NCBI GenBank assembly: GCA_015499995.1
Contig: JADNRV010000024.1
Location: 372,001-436,000, forward strand
Reading direction: 5' to 3'
Source of the DNA: Flammula alnicola
Taxonomy: Eukaryota > Basidiomycota > Agaricomycetes > Agaricales > Strophariaceae
Length of the DNA: 64,000 nt
Position 1 is the first letter of the stretch, and each line of letters opens with the position of its first letter. A model generated the notes under the pieces. That model was not told the DNA's origin, did no database searches, and was given only the letters and a program-made list of their open reading frames with translations. The position numbers were made by a program, and so were the translations under genes. Below, piece by piece: positions 21,372-33,090 of this stretch.

Positions 21372-22617
21372 ATGAACAGCTTCAATCCCATGATGATGGT
21401 CAACACCTCTGGGACCTGCGCGACGTCCAAGTTGACCCAGTGTCGCGACTTTGGTTGCTATGAAATCGACATCTCGAGGAAGTTTCTCCAGGACCCAGAC
21501 AATGTACCTGATCTTTCTCGTGACGAATTCATGGCGAGGAAGAATGTTTTGAATCAGGTTAAAAAATGGGTCGAGAAGAACGGAGCGAGAGGGTTGAAAG
21601 AGTGGGTGCCGATCGCGTATCAGTATGAGGTATGTCCTCTCCAAGTACTTATATACGGTTTGAATTGACTTTTGCTCTAGATCGTCAAAGCATCTGCGAA
21701 GCGTACGGTGAGCTTTGTTTCTGGGATTTCATGTTCGCTGCTGACTAGACCAAAGCGAGACTGGGGCCACCTGCTGTTCACTGATCTGACTACCACGCGA
21801 TTCTTGATTGTTATGGTATTCCCTTCAACCTGTGGTAAGTAACAGCCCTCCATCGTTCAACTATTGAATATTAACTATGCGAAAGACTGCGGAAACTTTT
21901 CCCACCACGACTACGACGCTATGACGAAATATCAAGCCGACCGCTTGATGTCCCTCCTTAAGTACCTCCACCATTCAGAAGGACAGCCAGACTGGTACGC
22001 ATGTCGCCATTCTTCCTCGTACGTATCGCTGATATTTATCTTCGTTTCCCAAAGGGTCCGTGCGACATACGTAACTCCGACTCAGAACTACCAACTCGAT
22101 CCGGAATTCCTCAACTCCGAGACGGCTCCCTCTCCAGCGGAAACGCGCGATCGACTGGTCAAGAAGCTGCTTCCGATCTTCCATGTCTCAGCGGACAACT
22201 TCATCCCGTCGCTCCTGCCAAGCGACATTGAGAAAATCGAGAACCTGCTGAACATGAAAGGGCGCAGGAAGGCCGTCCCCTCTGGTGTCAGGGAGAGCGT
22301 TATCGGGACGAAGGAATCGAGGCCGGAAGTTGGAGAGGCTTGGAAGCAGAAGAACGCGCGACAGTGCGCGTACTGCGAGGAGGTGAAGGAGAAGGATTTG
22401 ATGATCTGTTCCAGGTCCGTGTTATACACGGTTTTCTTTCCGTGACATTTATATCTAATATTCTCTTTACAGGTGCAAGCTCGCTTATTATTGTGGCCGC
22501 GAATGGTTGGTGTTCCAATTCGCACTGTATCTTTCGTGCTGCTACTAACAACTGGTTTGCTTTTCCAGTCAACGACTCGCGTGGCCTAGTCACAAACGGT
22601 ACTGCAAACAGGCGTGA
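21372..22617 (+). CDS. C-terminal MYND zinc-finger protein, 304 aa
   Basis: Seven exons (21372-21629, 21681-21707, 21756-21834, 21886-21994, 22055-22414, 22473-22505, 22569-22617) sum to 915 nt with no stop. The last three exons rebuild a complete MYND finger: CAYCEEVKEKDLMICSRC, KLAYYCGREC and QRLAWPSHKRYC, giving all eight zinc ligands in the CxxC...CxxC...YC..EC...HxxxC pattern. MYND fingers bind zinc and mediate protein-protein contacts. The body before it has no enzyme motif that I recognise; a WGHLLFTDLTTTRFLIVMVF segment and a DNFIPSLLPSDIEKIENLL helix stand out. The 27-nt second exon and the 48-nt second intron were chosen to keep frame. An extra upstream exon cannot be excluded. Confidence 0.75.
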
Positions 22618-22843
22618 ACTTTTGTTACTTTCCTGTGGCGGCATCTACAATCAATGGAAATTTATTCTCTCATGTCCAAGCAGCCGAACGTCTAAAACGT
22701 ATTCAGGATCCGATACGGACATCCTCCTGCGCTGTGACGCACATGGAGGCAGATACATGACCAGTGTCATGTCAACGTTTCAACAAGCGTCGGTTATGAA
22801 CTCGTACATACAAACGCATTTCACAGCCGTTTCCAGCGAAGTC

Positions 22844-22864
22844 GATAAGATAAGATGTGATAAG
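22844..22864 (+). promoter_or_regulatory. GATAAG cluster upstream of NACHT gene 1
   Basis: Three GATAAG motifs lie about 210-230 bp upstream of the conserved exon-1 ATG (23072). A CACGAGGCTGTGG box follows near 22900. Both recur in related form upstream of NACHT gene 2 and of the relic at 57.9 kb. GATAAG is the classical site of fungal GATA factors; function here is inferred. Confidence 0.45.
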
Positions 22865-23071
22865 ATGATTAGCTCACGGTCATGCGGAATTTAAGTACAA
22901 CACGAGGCTGTGGTGCACAGGTTGAATATTGAATCTTGAGCTGAGCGCTTGACCTTGAACGTTTGAACGTTTGAACCTTCGCAGCAGTCCCTTCAATCCC
23001 TTTCATATAGACGGTATATCTCATCTTATCTCGAACCCTGACTACCAAGTTCTACATGAAGCCCGACTGCC

Positions 23072-26000
23072 ATGTTCGCCAACTCCCGCAATATTCATAT
23101 TAGTGGTGGGATATTTACCGAACAAATTGACAATGCTGACAGCCGACGAGGTATGTGACTCTTCCGTCGATCGCGATTGGCGATGCTAATTCCATGCAAA
23201 CTATACTAGGCTGGGATATACTCAGGCAGAATGTCGCTTTTGGCGCTTTCCACAACTCGGCCGAGCAATACGATCTTCCAAAATGTCATCCCGGAACTCG
23301 AGAAGCTATCCTCATGAAAATCACGGAATGGATCGAGGACCCCGACAACCTGCGTTTGTTCTTGTGGATTCACGGCCCGGCTGGCTCAGGAAAAACCACC
23401 ATCGCATTGACCATCGCGGAGATGTGCTACAAGGCAGGCATTCTCGCCGCAGGCTTCTTCTTCTCCCGGGCGGCAGCAGGGCACTACAACGACAAACTCT
23501 TCATTTCCACCATTGCTTTTCAAGTCTGTATTTTGATCCCAGAAACTCGCGAGATCGTCGGGAAAACCGTCTTCAAGAACCCCTCGATCCTGTCTCAATC
23601 TCTTCCCATCCAACTACAGGAGCTCATCCTCGGCCCTCTCAACCACGCGTTGCAGGATGAGAATGTGATGACCCGCCTTCGACTACGACCAAAAGTGATT
23701 GTCATCGATGGGTTGGATGAATGTGGCGATGGGAAGTCCCAGCGACGAATCCTTGATACCCTGGCGGCAGCCGCACGCCAGTTTAATATCCCTTTACGCT
23801 TTCTCATTTCCAGCAGGCCAGACTTCGAAATTCGACAGGCATTCCAATTCACTCTGCTGAGCTCTCTGACGGAAGGACTACCCCTCGACGACACCTACCA
23901 TCCAGATCGCGATATCCACACGTTTCTCATTTCTAAGTTCGACGAGATAAAGCAGCAGCATCCGCTCGCGATCTATCTTCCTCTCATATGGCCGAGCGAG
24001 GGGGATATTTTCACGCTTGTCGACAAGGCCTCCGGGCAATTTATCTATGCTTCTACCATTGTGAAGTATATCGAGTCTCCCAGGCATCGGCCCGAAGACA
24101 GGTTGGGGTTCGTTCTGGGTCTAACACCTGCTACGGCCAGGGATAGTCCATTTGCTGACCTTGACGCCCTCTACCACCAAATTCTGTCTTCAGCCGCGGA
24201 CCCTGAACGACTGCTCGAGGTATTGGCTTGCATCATCCTTCCATCAACGGGAGATCATTTGACGATGTATCCTCATGAGACGGAAGATCTGAGGTCACCG
24301 GCTAGCATTGAAACAATACTTGCTTACCAACCCGGGGATGTGGATGTTATATTATGCGATATGCACGCAATCCTCAATGTGCCGCGAGATAGAACACGCG
24401 ACATCGCCTTGTACCACGCATCCCTGGCCGACTTCCTTCTTGACCAGTCACGATCTCGGGATTTCTTCGTCGATGTTGAGAAGTCGCACGCAAATCTCGC
24501 GAGGAAGTACATACAACTCATTTTTAGATCACCTGATGGTATGTAGCATCCATTTCTAGCATTGGGGAGAACGATAAGCACTTACCATATCTTCTCCGAA
24601 GATCGCGAGCGTGCACTGGTTACCAGTTTTCTTTTGAGCCATTGCCTACAATCGTGCCTTACCAGCGAGCTTTCAAATGATTTGCGTAACTTGGACCTCT
24701 TTTCGCTTGTGGTACATGCTGTGGATTTCGCTTACTATCAAAATTTCCGACTGTGGGTTCGCTTTTTGGATTGGCTACGGGAAAAGGTCTGATTTAAACA
24801 AAAACAATCGATCGAGGAACTGAATAGTTACTCATATCTTATAGGGTTCTTTGGATTCTACCAAAATTCTCCTTGAAACCCATCTCCGTTCTCAAGATGA
24901 TTGGGTACGACAGCAACTTACTGGCTATTCCCCCGAATATCAGTCTTTTTTGGCTGCAGCTCTAACTTTTGACTATTTCGACCTCATTAATCGAGCAACG
25001 TTATTTTACGTCCTGGCGTACAGTATCACCGCTGAACGAACAAATTTTCGGGAAGTCACGAGTTACCTTCACCAAAACCGTTTCTTTCTTGAGATCGTCG
25101 AGATCAAGAAGCAATCGCTTCAACCTCTTGCTCATAACTACACAAGAGTGTTGGGTCCTACAATACGTAACTTCCTCCTGGACCCACTACATGCAGGTCC
25201 GCTCTTCGTTGACGGTAACAAGTATGCTGTGCTCTGCAGCAAGCTCGCGGGGTTTCTCTATAAGAGGTGAGTCTGAAATCGCGAATGTCATCTGAGAATA
25301 GCAGGCCTTGAATGTGAATCCTTTTTCTCTTCGGGCAGGCAACACGACCTTCTTCCAGAGATAATATCCTTCCTAGCTTTTCAAATCTCCCAGTACGGCG
25401 GAGATAGGCCCTGGATACCTACCGAGGAAGATATATTGGGGGATGCCTTCGAATTTCTCAGATCGGCTCTGCCCAAAGCTACACCAATACCGCGTCTCGC
25501 AGAGCTCATGCGAGATCACGCACTTCAATACCCAAAATACAAACCCGCTCAGCCGTAAGCGCTTGCTCGAAATTTAGTGAGCAGGAAAGGATTGCTTATT
25601 GGGTGATTTGCCCCAGGCTGAAACCCAAGTTGCACCTAAGAAAAAAACGGAAGTTTCCCCAACAATTCAGACACCAATTTGCTGGACGACGACAAGGTGC
25701 AGCTCTTGCCGCCTTGGAATATATAAAAGTATGTATCATGTCCCACCCCCCCCAGCGCTCCTGAACACAACCCTGATCACTGATTTGTTCAAACTGTAAT
25801 CGTGCTACCATGTAGCGCTGCGAAACACCATATTTGGAGCATTCAACAGCGGACTCTAATCACGAAATTTGCTTGATTTGTTCTGAATATCCTTACAACT
25901 GGCTGAATGGTGCCGAGTTTTCGATACTCTTCGGGCCTAAATCTCAAGCCAGTGTTGACGACGCTGTCAATGGCGATGAGTTGGGGGATGTCCCACAGGC

Positions 26001-26272
26001 AGACTTCAATCCCGGGGTCATCGAAGACGTGTTGGACTCAACGCCGAGTCGTACGGTCGACGAAAGCCGCGTCGACGCTCGACCACAGGCAATGGGAAAA
26101 TCACAAGAACAAGTCTTGTCCAAGTATGGTACGTACAGTACAACTTATATCACCTTCACATGTCCATGTTCAAGTTCGACTAACGTCATATTCACCTCTA
26201 GGTCCAAAAAAGCCACTTTGGAAGCGGATATTTGGTGTGGGATCAACCCAGAGGAAAGGGAAGAAAGGGTAG
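23072..26272 (+). CDS. NACHT-domain (NLR-like) protein 1, conserved first exon broken by a 1-nt insertion
   Basis: Paralogue of the gene at 30240-33090. Exons: 23210-24538, 24602-24786, 24845-25266, 25339-25554, 25617-25728, 25816-26128 and 26202-26272. The NACHT core has a Walker A loop GPAGSGKTT, sensor-like FFFSRAAAG, and Walker B VIVIDGLDECG. A helical region with a LADFLLDQSRSRDFF signature follows, then a C-terminal tail with EICLICSEYPYNW. The homologous first exon (ATG 23072, MFANSRNIHI) has one extra T near 23101 compared with the paralogue and runs into TAG, so the GGxF motif is out of frame. An in-frame ATG at 23194, inside the former intron, would still give an 887-aa protein starting MQTILGWDILRQ. 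NACHT ATPases act as oligomerising sensors in non-self recognition and cell death; there are no terminal WD or ankyrin repeats here. Confidence 0.8.
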
Positions 26273-28703
26273 GTAAAATGGGATGCGTGCTGTGCCTCGG
26301 GACTATCTCTTCGTTCTCTCTGGCTCTGACAAAACCAAGATCATAGATTTTGTAGTGTAATTTTATACAACCAGCTGGATGAACAAGCTGGTGCACATTC
26401 ATACAGGACGCATACCCCTACTAAGAGATCAAATTGGCTACGGCCCACCAATAACACACCAACGCCAGGTGCATGATATCCGCGCACGCTCAGCAATCCG
26501 CGGAGACGTTGTGCGCAGGACAAGAGGAGGGCCGGAAGGCGAAAACACCGAAAGAACGAATAAATTGGTACACGTCCGTGACGTACACGGCTATGAACTT
26601 CAGTTGTCTATCCTAACGCCAGGCGCATGAGGAAGATAAGTTGATGAGTAGAAGTCGAAGATACATAGGGAGCATATGTACTCCAGACTGCAGATGATAC
26701 TACATATCCCCCGAGTGAAACGATTGCCAGCTTTCACAACCCACGCAGATAAATCGTTGGAAATTGTTATCACTAAAATAAGAATAAGTAAGTACTTATC
26801 GACAAACACCTGCACCCAAGCCTCATTTCTAGAACAACTTGAGGCTTTTAACGTCCTTCCCACCAGCTCTAAAGATCCCCCATTTCTTTCCTCCCATCTG
26901 CCTTATTCTCATGAAGTTCATAGCCAACCTGTCGACTACGAATGCACCTGACGCCGACGTCGATACACGCCGTTCAAAAATCATGCGGCAGCAGCCCAAA
27001 ACACAACCGGCAACGCACGCTCAGCGATCCGCGGAGACGTCATACGGAAGAAATAGTTGCTAAGCCTGTCTTGGAACTTATCAAGTTGCCCGGAGGACCA
27101 ATGTATCGGAAAGAAGAATAGGGTTGTTGGCATGTTGCTTCAACTTGGGGGTAAGACAACGAAGAGCAGAGAAAAAAAAATGGAAGAAAGAAAGCCTTGC
27201 AGGAATGGATAAAACAAGACAGAAACGGAAGGCGGTGACACAATGGCAAGCAGGAGCGCACTATGAGGGCTGACGGGGCCGATGCAACACGAGACAAGGA
27301 TCGAAACATCACAACAATGATACTTCGGTCTCAGAAGGCGCCATGAAAGAAAAGGAGAAAGACAAATCCCAACCCGCGCCACGGAAAACTGCTGTGGGAT
27401 AAACGAAGAATACCGCGAGGGATGAGACGAAGAATCCAAGATAGAGGCAGAACGGGGTCGGAGCACAACCCATCGTTCATCCTCAAAGCATCATTTCCAC
27501 ATCCCTCCTTCGCGCTGCGAGACTCCGTTTCCATCTCCACGCACGCATGGGTGCACATGAATCGACGCCAGGGAGATGATGGGAATATAAGTCAAAGCCC
27601 ATAAAACAGCAAAGCATATCCAATCAAAAAAGGAAGTATTAAGGAAAATCAACCAAGGAGTAGGGTGCGACCAAACTCAAGATGACACCAAGCACCATCA
27701 GACGGATCACAGCAAGCGAAAACGAGAAAAAAAGCTACACATCCTGCAGGGCTGAAGCTCCGCGAAAAACGCGTCGACGTCGACCTCAAAAAGTGTAGTT
27801 GATCACCTCCACGGCCACAGGGAAGGACTCAAGGGATGCGAGGAGGCACTTCAACGCCATCGAGCGCATGGTGGTCTCCATATCCGACGACGTCGGCATC
27901 GATACCTGCCGCTAAACCCGGGCAACCTTTCGTCCATTTATCGCACCCATCGAAGAACACGAAGGCGGAAGGAAAGAGACAGAAAGATGAAACATGAGGC
28001 CGAACATGCAAAAAAGAAATATACGTGGTACTGCGGGTACACCGTGTCGTCCGCTAGAGGAAATGCATAAGGAGGTGGTTGCGGGAGGAGGAGAGACGGG
28101 ACATTATGTAGATCTCCTCTGAGGACCGATTGCAGAGCTGGGTCTCAAGGAATGTGCGTATTGATGGTTGGGGTTCAGTACTGAGTAGTGGCCCAAGTAT
28201 ATACACCGCTTCGTGGCGAATTGGCAGAGGCGGTGCTCATAAAGCACCTATTTCTGATATTGGGGCGTTTGGCTAGATACTACATATGCGCATTAGCACA
28301 GAGAAACAGAGGAAGAAGAAAAGACAAAGGGACGAACTCGAAACCGTTCATGGAGCGAATTAAAAAATCCTCACTCCTCCCCAGTCCCCACCCTCTCCAA
28401 AGTGCCTACCAGCAGTTTTTTGTATCTCCATACCATAATCATCCCAGTCGGCCGGAAACGCGCATCGCGTCCTCAGTCCCTCCTGCGCAAAGAGGCGCAA
28501 AGACTTCGGCCAAAACGATGGAGTAGAGGTGGCCTATATCTGGGGTAGAATTGAGGTAAAAGATGGAAGTGGCAGTGTGGAATGGCTATAATGGTGAGAC
28601 ATGGCTGGAGACTCAGAGGGCCTCAATGAGAGGATTCAGAGGAGAGGTTGAAGAGAGGGATGCGACGGAGACACGTTTTGAAAACCCGTAGTCTGCTGTT
28701 CCG
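26273..28703. other. Gene-poor stretch downstream of NACHT 1, with internal repeats
   Basis: Two imperfect direct copies of a segment containing ACGCCAGG(T/C)GCATGA lie at about 26375-26500 and 26550-26640, and CGCTCAGC(A/G)ATCCGCGGAGACG occurs near 26490 and 27025. Parts of 26.8-27.4 kb resemble 33.5-34.5 kb, the corresponding place downstream of NACHT 2. A minus-strand frame ending at about 27797 (SMPTSSDMETTMRSMALKCL and on to INYTF) could be a terminal exon, but I found no exons to join to it. Confidence 0.4.
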
Positions 28704-29810
28704 ATGCCGGCCCTAGATCCATCCCGTGACCAACACTCGCGACTCATCGGACGCGAAACAAGTTCAACTCTAGCTCTTCAAGTTCGGGTTAAGTATCAGG
28801 ATTTCGCTCTGCTTGACCAGACCGGAGGACAAGTTGGTCGTTCGTTTTTTGGAGACGATAATTTGGACGCAAGGCCTGGATATTTTGCTGATGGCTTTGC
28901 GCTCTGCCCTCTAAGGCGAGTGCTTGTTAATAATCAGCTGCGATCGTCTCTCACCACCTTTCAGCCCACAAGGACCTGTGTGATCGAGGCATCCTTCACA
29001 GCGACATCCGTACGGGTGACGTCCTGCTAGCCGAGAATCAGAATGCTCCGCTTCGAGGCTTTATTGCTGACCTCGAGCTCGGTCGCATTGAAAGATCTCA
29101 AAGCCCCCAGTGACCGTCACAAGGACCATCAGCCCACAGAATGGATATGACGACCGGTGGCGTGTGCTTTCTAAAACACAGGCGACAACCCGCATGCACA
29201 CCACGTTCGAATCAACGGTGAAGGCTAAACGGGGCGCGGGTATGCCTGTAAGTTCCCTCAGATAAAAAGCTGCTTTTCATGGCACTGAAAGCATTTCATA
29301 GGGAACGGCTCAGTTCAGGCCTCGGCAAATCTTGATTATGGTGGGTTCCACTGGCTGCTACGGTGACTAGCACTGCCGGACGTGTCGTGCACGAAGCGAA
29401 GCATGACGTCGAATCCTTTATCTGGATATACTCTCGTACTCCGTCATGCCCAATCTCTACCATCGGGCTTGCAAACGATCCGCGCCGAAACAGGTCCAGG
29501 ACCAGTGCACCGCTTTTCGATCCCTATTTCACCTAATCTTCGGCCAACAGACAGCCAAGGCCACAGCTAATGTGAGGCAAAGTGGGCCTTTTGACCTGAT
29601 TTTTCCAACAGATACTGATGTCAACGCCATAATCGCAAATTTCGTGAGCGAAGGTCTCGTTGCTTTTATCGAAATTCTCGAGATCCTTGCACAGGGCCAG
29701 TGACCCTGGAGATCGAACCCCTTTGAGCCACGATGCCCTTCTTGCAGCGATTGACGATATGATCGCGTCGCTGTTACAGTCTGGAGTCCTCGACAGTTTT
29801 CTGCATAATT
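28704..29810 (+). pseudogene. Relic of a FunK1-type fungal protein kinase
   Basis: Ordered fragments match the second half of FunK1 kinases: ILHSDIRTGDVLLAENQ followed by GFIADLELGRIE (about 28995-29100; catalytic-loop and D-x-x-type motif, with the usual R of LHRD replaced by S), GTAQFRPRQIL (about 29300-29335), and VVHEAKHDVESFIWI (about 29390-29440), the FunK1 signature. They lie in several frames with stops between them and no kinase N-lobe that I can see. The kinase is therefore dead by both frame and catalytic-residue criteria. FunK1 kinases are expanded in multicellular basidiomycetes. Confidence 0.75.
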
Positions 29811-30063
29811 AACCTCTAGATTGTTGTACGGGTGCTACCGTGTTTAACTTGTGAATTTGTGTATTGACGTATGTTCTACCTGTAGTTTTGTAACTTTTGT
29901 TTCATGCCCCAGTTTTTCATGAGCCGCTCCAGGTCTGTTTTCCGATCTGCTATCATCGCATTCACCTCTTGTCTTGATAGGTGCAAATGAGAGAAATAGG
30001 TTGGAAATAGGTCCCCGGGAACATCTTAAGGTACATGTAGAGTATGCGCTTTTCTTCGGGTTA

Positions 30064-30079
30064 GATAAGATAAGATAAG
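30064..30079 (+). promoter_or_regulatory. Triple GATAAG tandem upstream of NACHT gene 2
   Basis: GATAAGATAAGATAAG lies about 160-175 bp upstream of the ATG at 30240, followed by a TTGAGGCTGTGG box. It matches the arrangement upstream of NACHT 1 and of the third, truncated copy. Confidence 0.45.
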
Positions 30080-30239
30080 AACATTGAGGCTGTGGTACTT
30101 GGACATCAAGCTATATCGCTGCTCGCGGTGGCTTGATCCCCTTCAATAGAGTTGTTTCAACTCCTTCCACATCGTCCCCATACTACCTCGTCCCCGCTCA
30201 TCTCGAATCGCAACCACCTTCCATTTGAAACCAACAGCC

Positions 30240-33090
30240 ATGTTCGCCAACTCTAACAACATTCTGATCAGTGGTGGGACATTTGTCGAACAGAATCAGA
30301 ATAAGGCTAGCCAACGAGGTACGTGAGCCTTCTATCCATGAACGAAACTGATTCCGAGCGATCTATGCTAGGATGGGATAAACTCACGCACAACATCGCT
30401 CCTGGCGCTTTCCACAACTCGGCGGAGCGATATGATCCTCCAAAATGTCATCCAGGAACGCGTGAGGCTGTCCTCAAGAAAATCATGGAGTGGATCGAGG
30501 ATCCCGACAATTTGCGGTTGTTCCTGTGGCTATACGGCCCAGCTGGGTCAGGCAAATCCGCCATCGCACAGACCATCGCGGAGATGTTGCAAAAAGCAGG
30601 CATTCTCGCTGCAAGCTTCTTTTTCTCTCGGACGGCGGCAGGGCGCAATAATGACAGACTCTTCATTCCCACCATCGCCTTTCAACTCTGTCTGTTGATC
30701 CCCGAAACTCGTGATATCGTTGGGCAAACCGTCGATCAGGACCCCTCGATCTTTTCTCGATCTCTTCCTACCCAACTGCAAGAACTTGTCCTCAACCCTC
30801 TGAACCGGACCATGCAGGACGAGCAGTTGATGACGCGCCTTCGACAGCGTCCAAATGTAATCGTAATTGATGGGCTGGATGAATGCGGCGATGGGAAATC
30901 CCAACGACGAATCCTCAACGCCCTCTCGGGAGCCGCACACCAGTTTAATATCCCGATATCCTTTCTTATTGCCAGCAGACCCGAACTCGAAATTCGACAG
31001 GCATTCAACTCCAACCCGCTGAGCTCGTTGATGCTAGGATTACCCCTCGATGATACCTACCTTGCGGATGACGATATCCGCAAGTTTCTCATATCCAAGT
31101 TCAGCCAGATAAAAGAGGAACATTCACTCGGAATTTATCTTCCTGCAATATGGCCGAGGGAGAGGGATCTTGAGAAGCTTGTCCAGAAAGCATCCGGACA
31201 GTTTATCTATGCGTCCGTCGTTGTGAAATATACTGAATCACTCAGGCATCGGCCCGAGGATAGGTTGAGAGTTATTCTGGGATTATCGCCTTCTCTTGGC
31301 AAGGATAGTCCTTTTGCTGTCCTTGACGCCCTCTATCATCAAATTTTGTCTTCAGCCCAGGACCGTGAACGGGTGCTCGAGATCCTTTCTTTCATCATTC
31401 TTCCTGTGCCAGTGGAAGATCCCTTGGAGTTTGGATTTGACGACCAACAGACGTCGCCAATTTACATTGAGAAAGTCCTGGGTTACCAACCTGGGGATTT
31501 AGACATTCTATTGTCTGATATGCATGCTGTACTAAATATACCACAAGATAGAAGACGCAAGATCAGTCTCTACCATGCATCATTGGGAGACTTCCTTCTG
31601 GACTTGTCACGATCTCAGACTTTCTTCATTGATGTCAAAAGGGGGCATACACATATCGCCAGAAAGTACATACAGTTCATTCGGCCACATCTACAAGGTA
31701 TGTAACTCTCATTTCCAGTATTGGCGACAATGCTTCATCCTTTTTTCGCAGAATATTGGGGCCACTCGTGCGTTGTTCCCGCCCTTATGCTCCATTGCAC
31801 GCAATCGTGCCTGACTCCGGAGCTTTCAAACGATTTGCGTGACATCGACTTCCTATCACTTGTTGTACATGTCAATCAGGTCGATGTTGTTGAAGCTTTT
31901 GAGTTATGGGATTCTTTTTTGGATTGGCTGCGGCGAGAAGTCTGAATTTTTTTCAATCCAATGAAAATTGACTAGTTGCTGACCGGCCTCTGCATATCTC
32001 TTCCTATAGAATGCCTCGGATCCCACAGACAATCTTTTGCAAAACCACCTCAACACCCAAGATAAATGGATAAGACGGCAATTCGCAGTCTATCCACCCG
32101 AAGCTCAGTGTTTTTTGGCTGCAGCTCTAACTTTCGAGTACTTCATGCACCGTCACGACAAGGCAGTAATCTGTCTTCTGGAGACAATTTTCCATGTGGA
32201 ACAACCAAATCTGCTGAAAGAGCGACAACCCCTCCACGGAGACACTGTGTTGGCAAAGTTCTATATCAACCTGTTTACGAACGCATGCGAGTTGACTCGT
32301 ACAGTATCGAATTTTCTCCTTGATCCACTTCGCGCAGGACCACTCTTTGTCGACGGGAACAAGTATGATATGCTTGCCGATGCACTGGCGGAGTTCCTCT
32401 TCCAAGTCCCAGGGTGAGTCTGAAATTGCTTGATTTCATCTGAGCATGTTGAGAATGATTGTTACTTCGCAATACTTACAATTTACTCCCTGGCAGTCAA
32501 TGCGACCTGCTGAATGCGAAACCACTCCCGAAAGTGGAACCGCCCCTAGCCGAAATGCTTTGGGAGATACCTACTAATAAGGAGATATTGCAAACCGCCT
32601 TCAAGTTGCTTGGACTTGCTCTACCCAAAGCGTCAGCAAAACCACGTCTCGCAGAGCTCCTGAGAGATCGCACACTCCAATGTCCAAAATTCGAGTCTGC
32701 AAGACGAGAAGGGGCAGCTCTTGCCGCCTTTGAATACATAAAAGTAAGTGTAATGTCCCACCCTCACTGCCACTGGACTGAAACTTGATCACCGACTTGT
32801 TTAATCCATAATTGTGCTTTATCTGGTAATCTTCCACCACATAGCGCTGCGAAATTCCATTTTTGGAGCATTCTAGAGAACACACCGATGACGAAGTCTG
32901 TGTGATTTGTTCTGAATATTCTCATATCCAGCTGTATGACGACAACGTCGGCGATGGTTCCGATCATGACAACTTGGAGGACGCCACACAGGCGCACTTG
33001 AAGTTTTTTTTCCGAAGCACATTCGCCGGTCCGAGATTATCACAGACATTTCCCACTCGATTGGTCCCGATTCCTATTCCTAATCTATAA
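30240..33090 (+). CDS. NACHT-domain (NLR-like) protein 2, 829 aa, intact
   Basis: Six exons, 30240-30318, 30372-31697, 31752-31939, 32010-32413, 32497-32743 and 32845-33090, sum to 2490 nt. The N-terminus MFANSNNILISGGTFVEQ carries the GGxF motif. A CHPGTREAVLKKIMEWI pre-P-loop segment leads to Walker A GPAGSGKS (residues 82-89) and Walker B VIVIDGLDECG (about 190-196). Then come an arginine-finger-like ASRPE and the helical C-terminal half (YHASLGDFLLDLSRSQTFF, LTFEYF, DPLRAGPLFVDGNKY). The tail has RCEIPFLEH and VCVICSEY, also seen in NACHT 1. No WD, ankyrin or TPR repeat follows, so any ligand-sensing part is the helical C-half. The expected role is ATP-driven oligomeric sensing in allorecognition or defence; this is inferred from the family, not shown. 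Confidence 0.88.
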
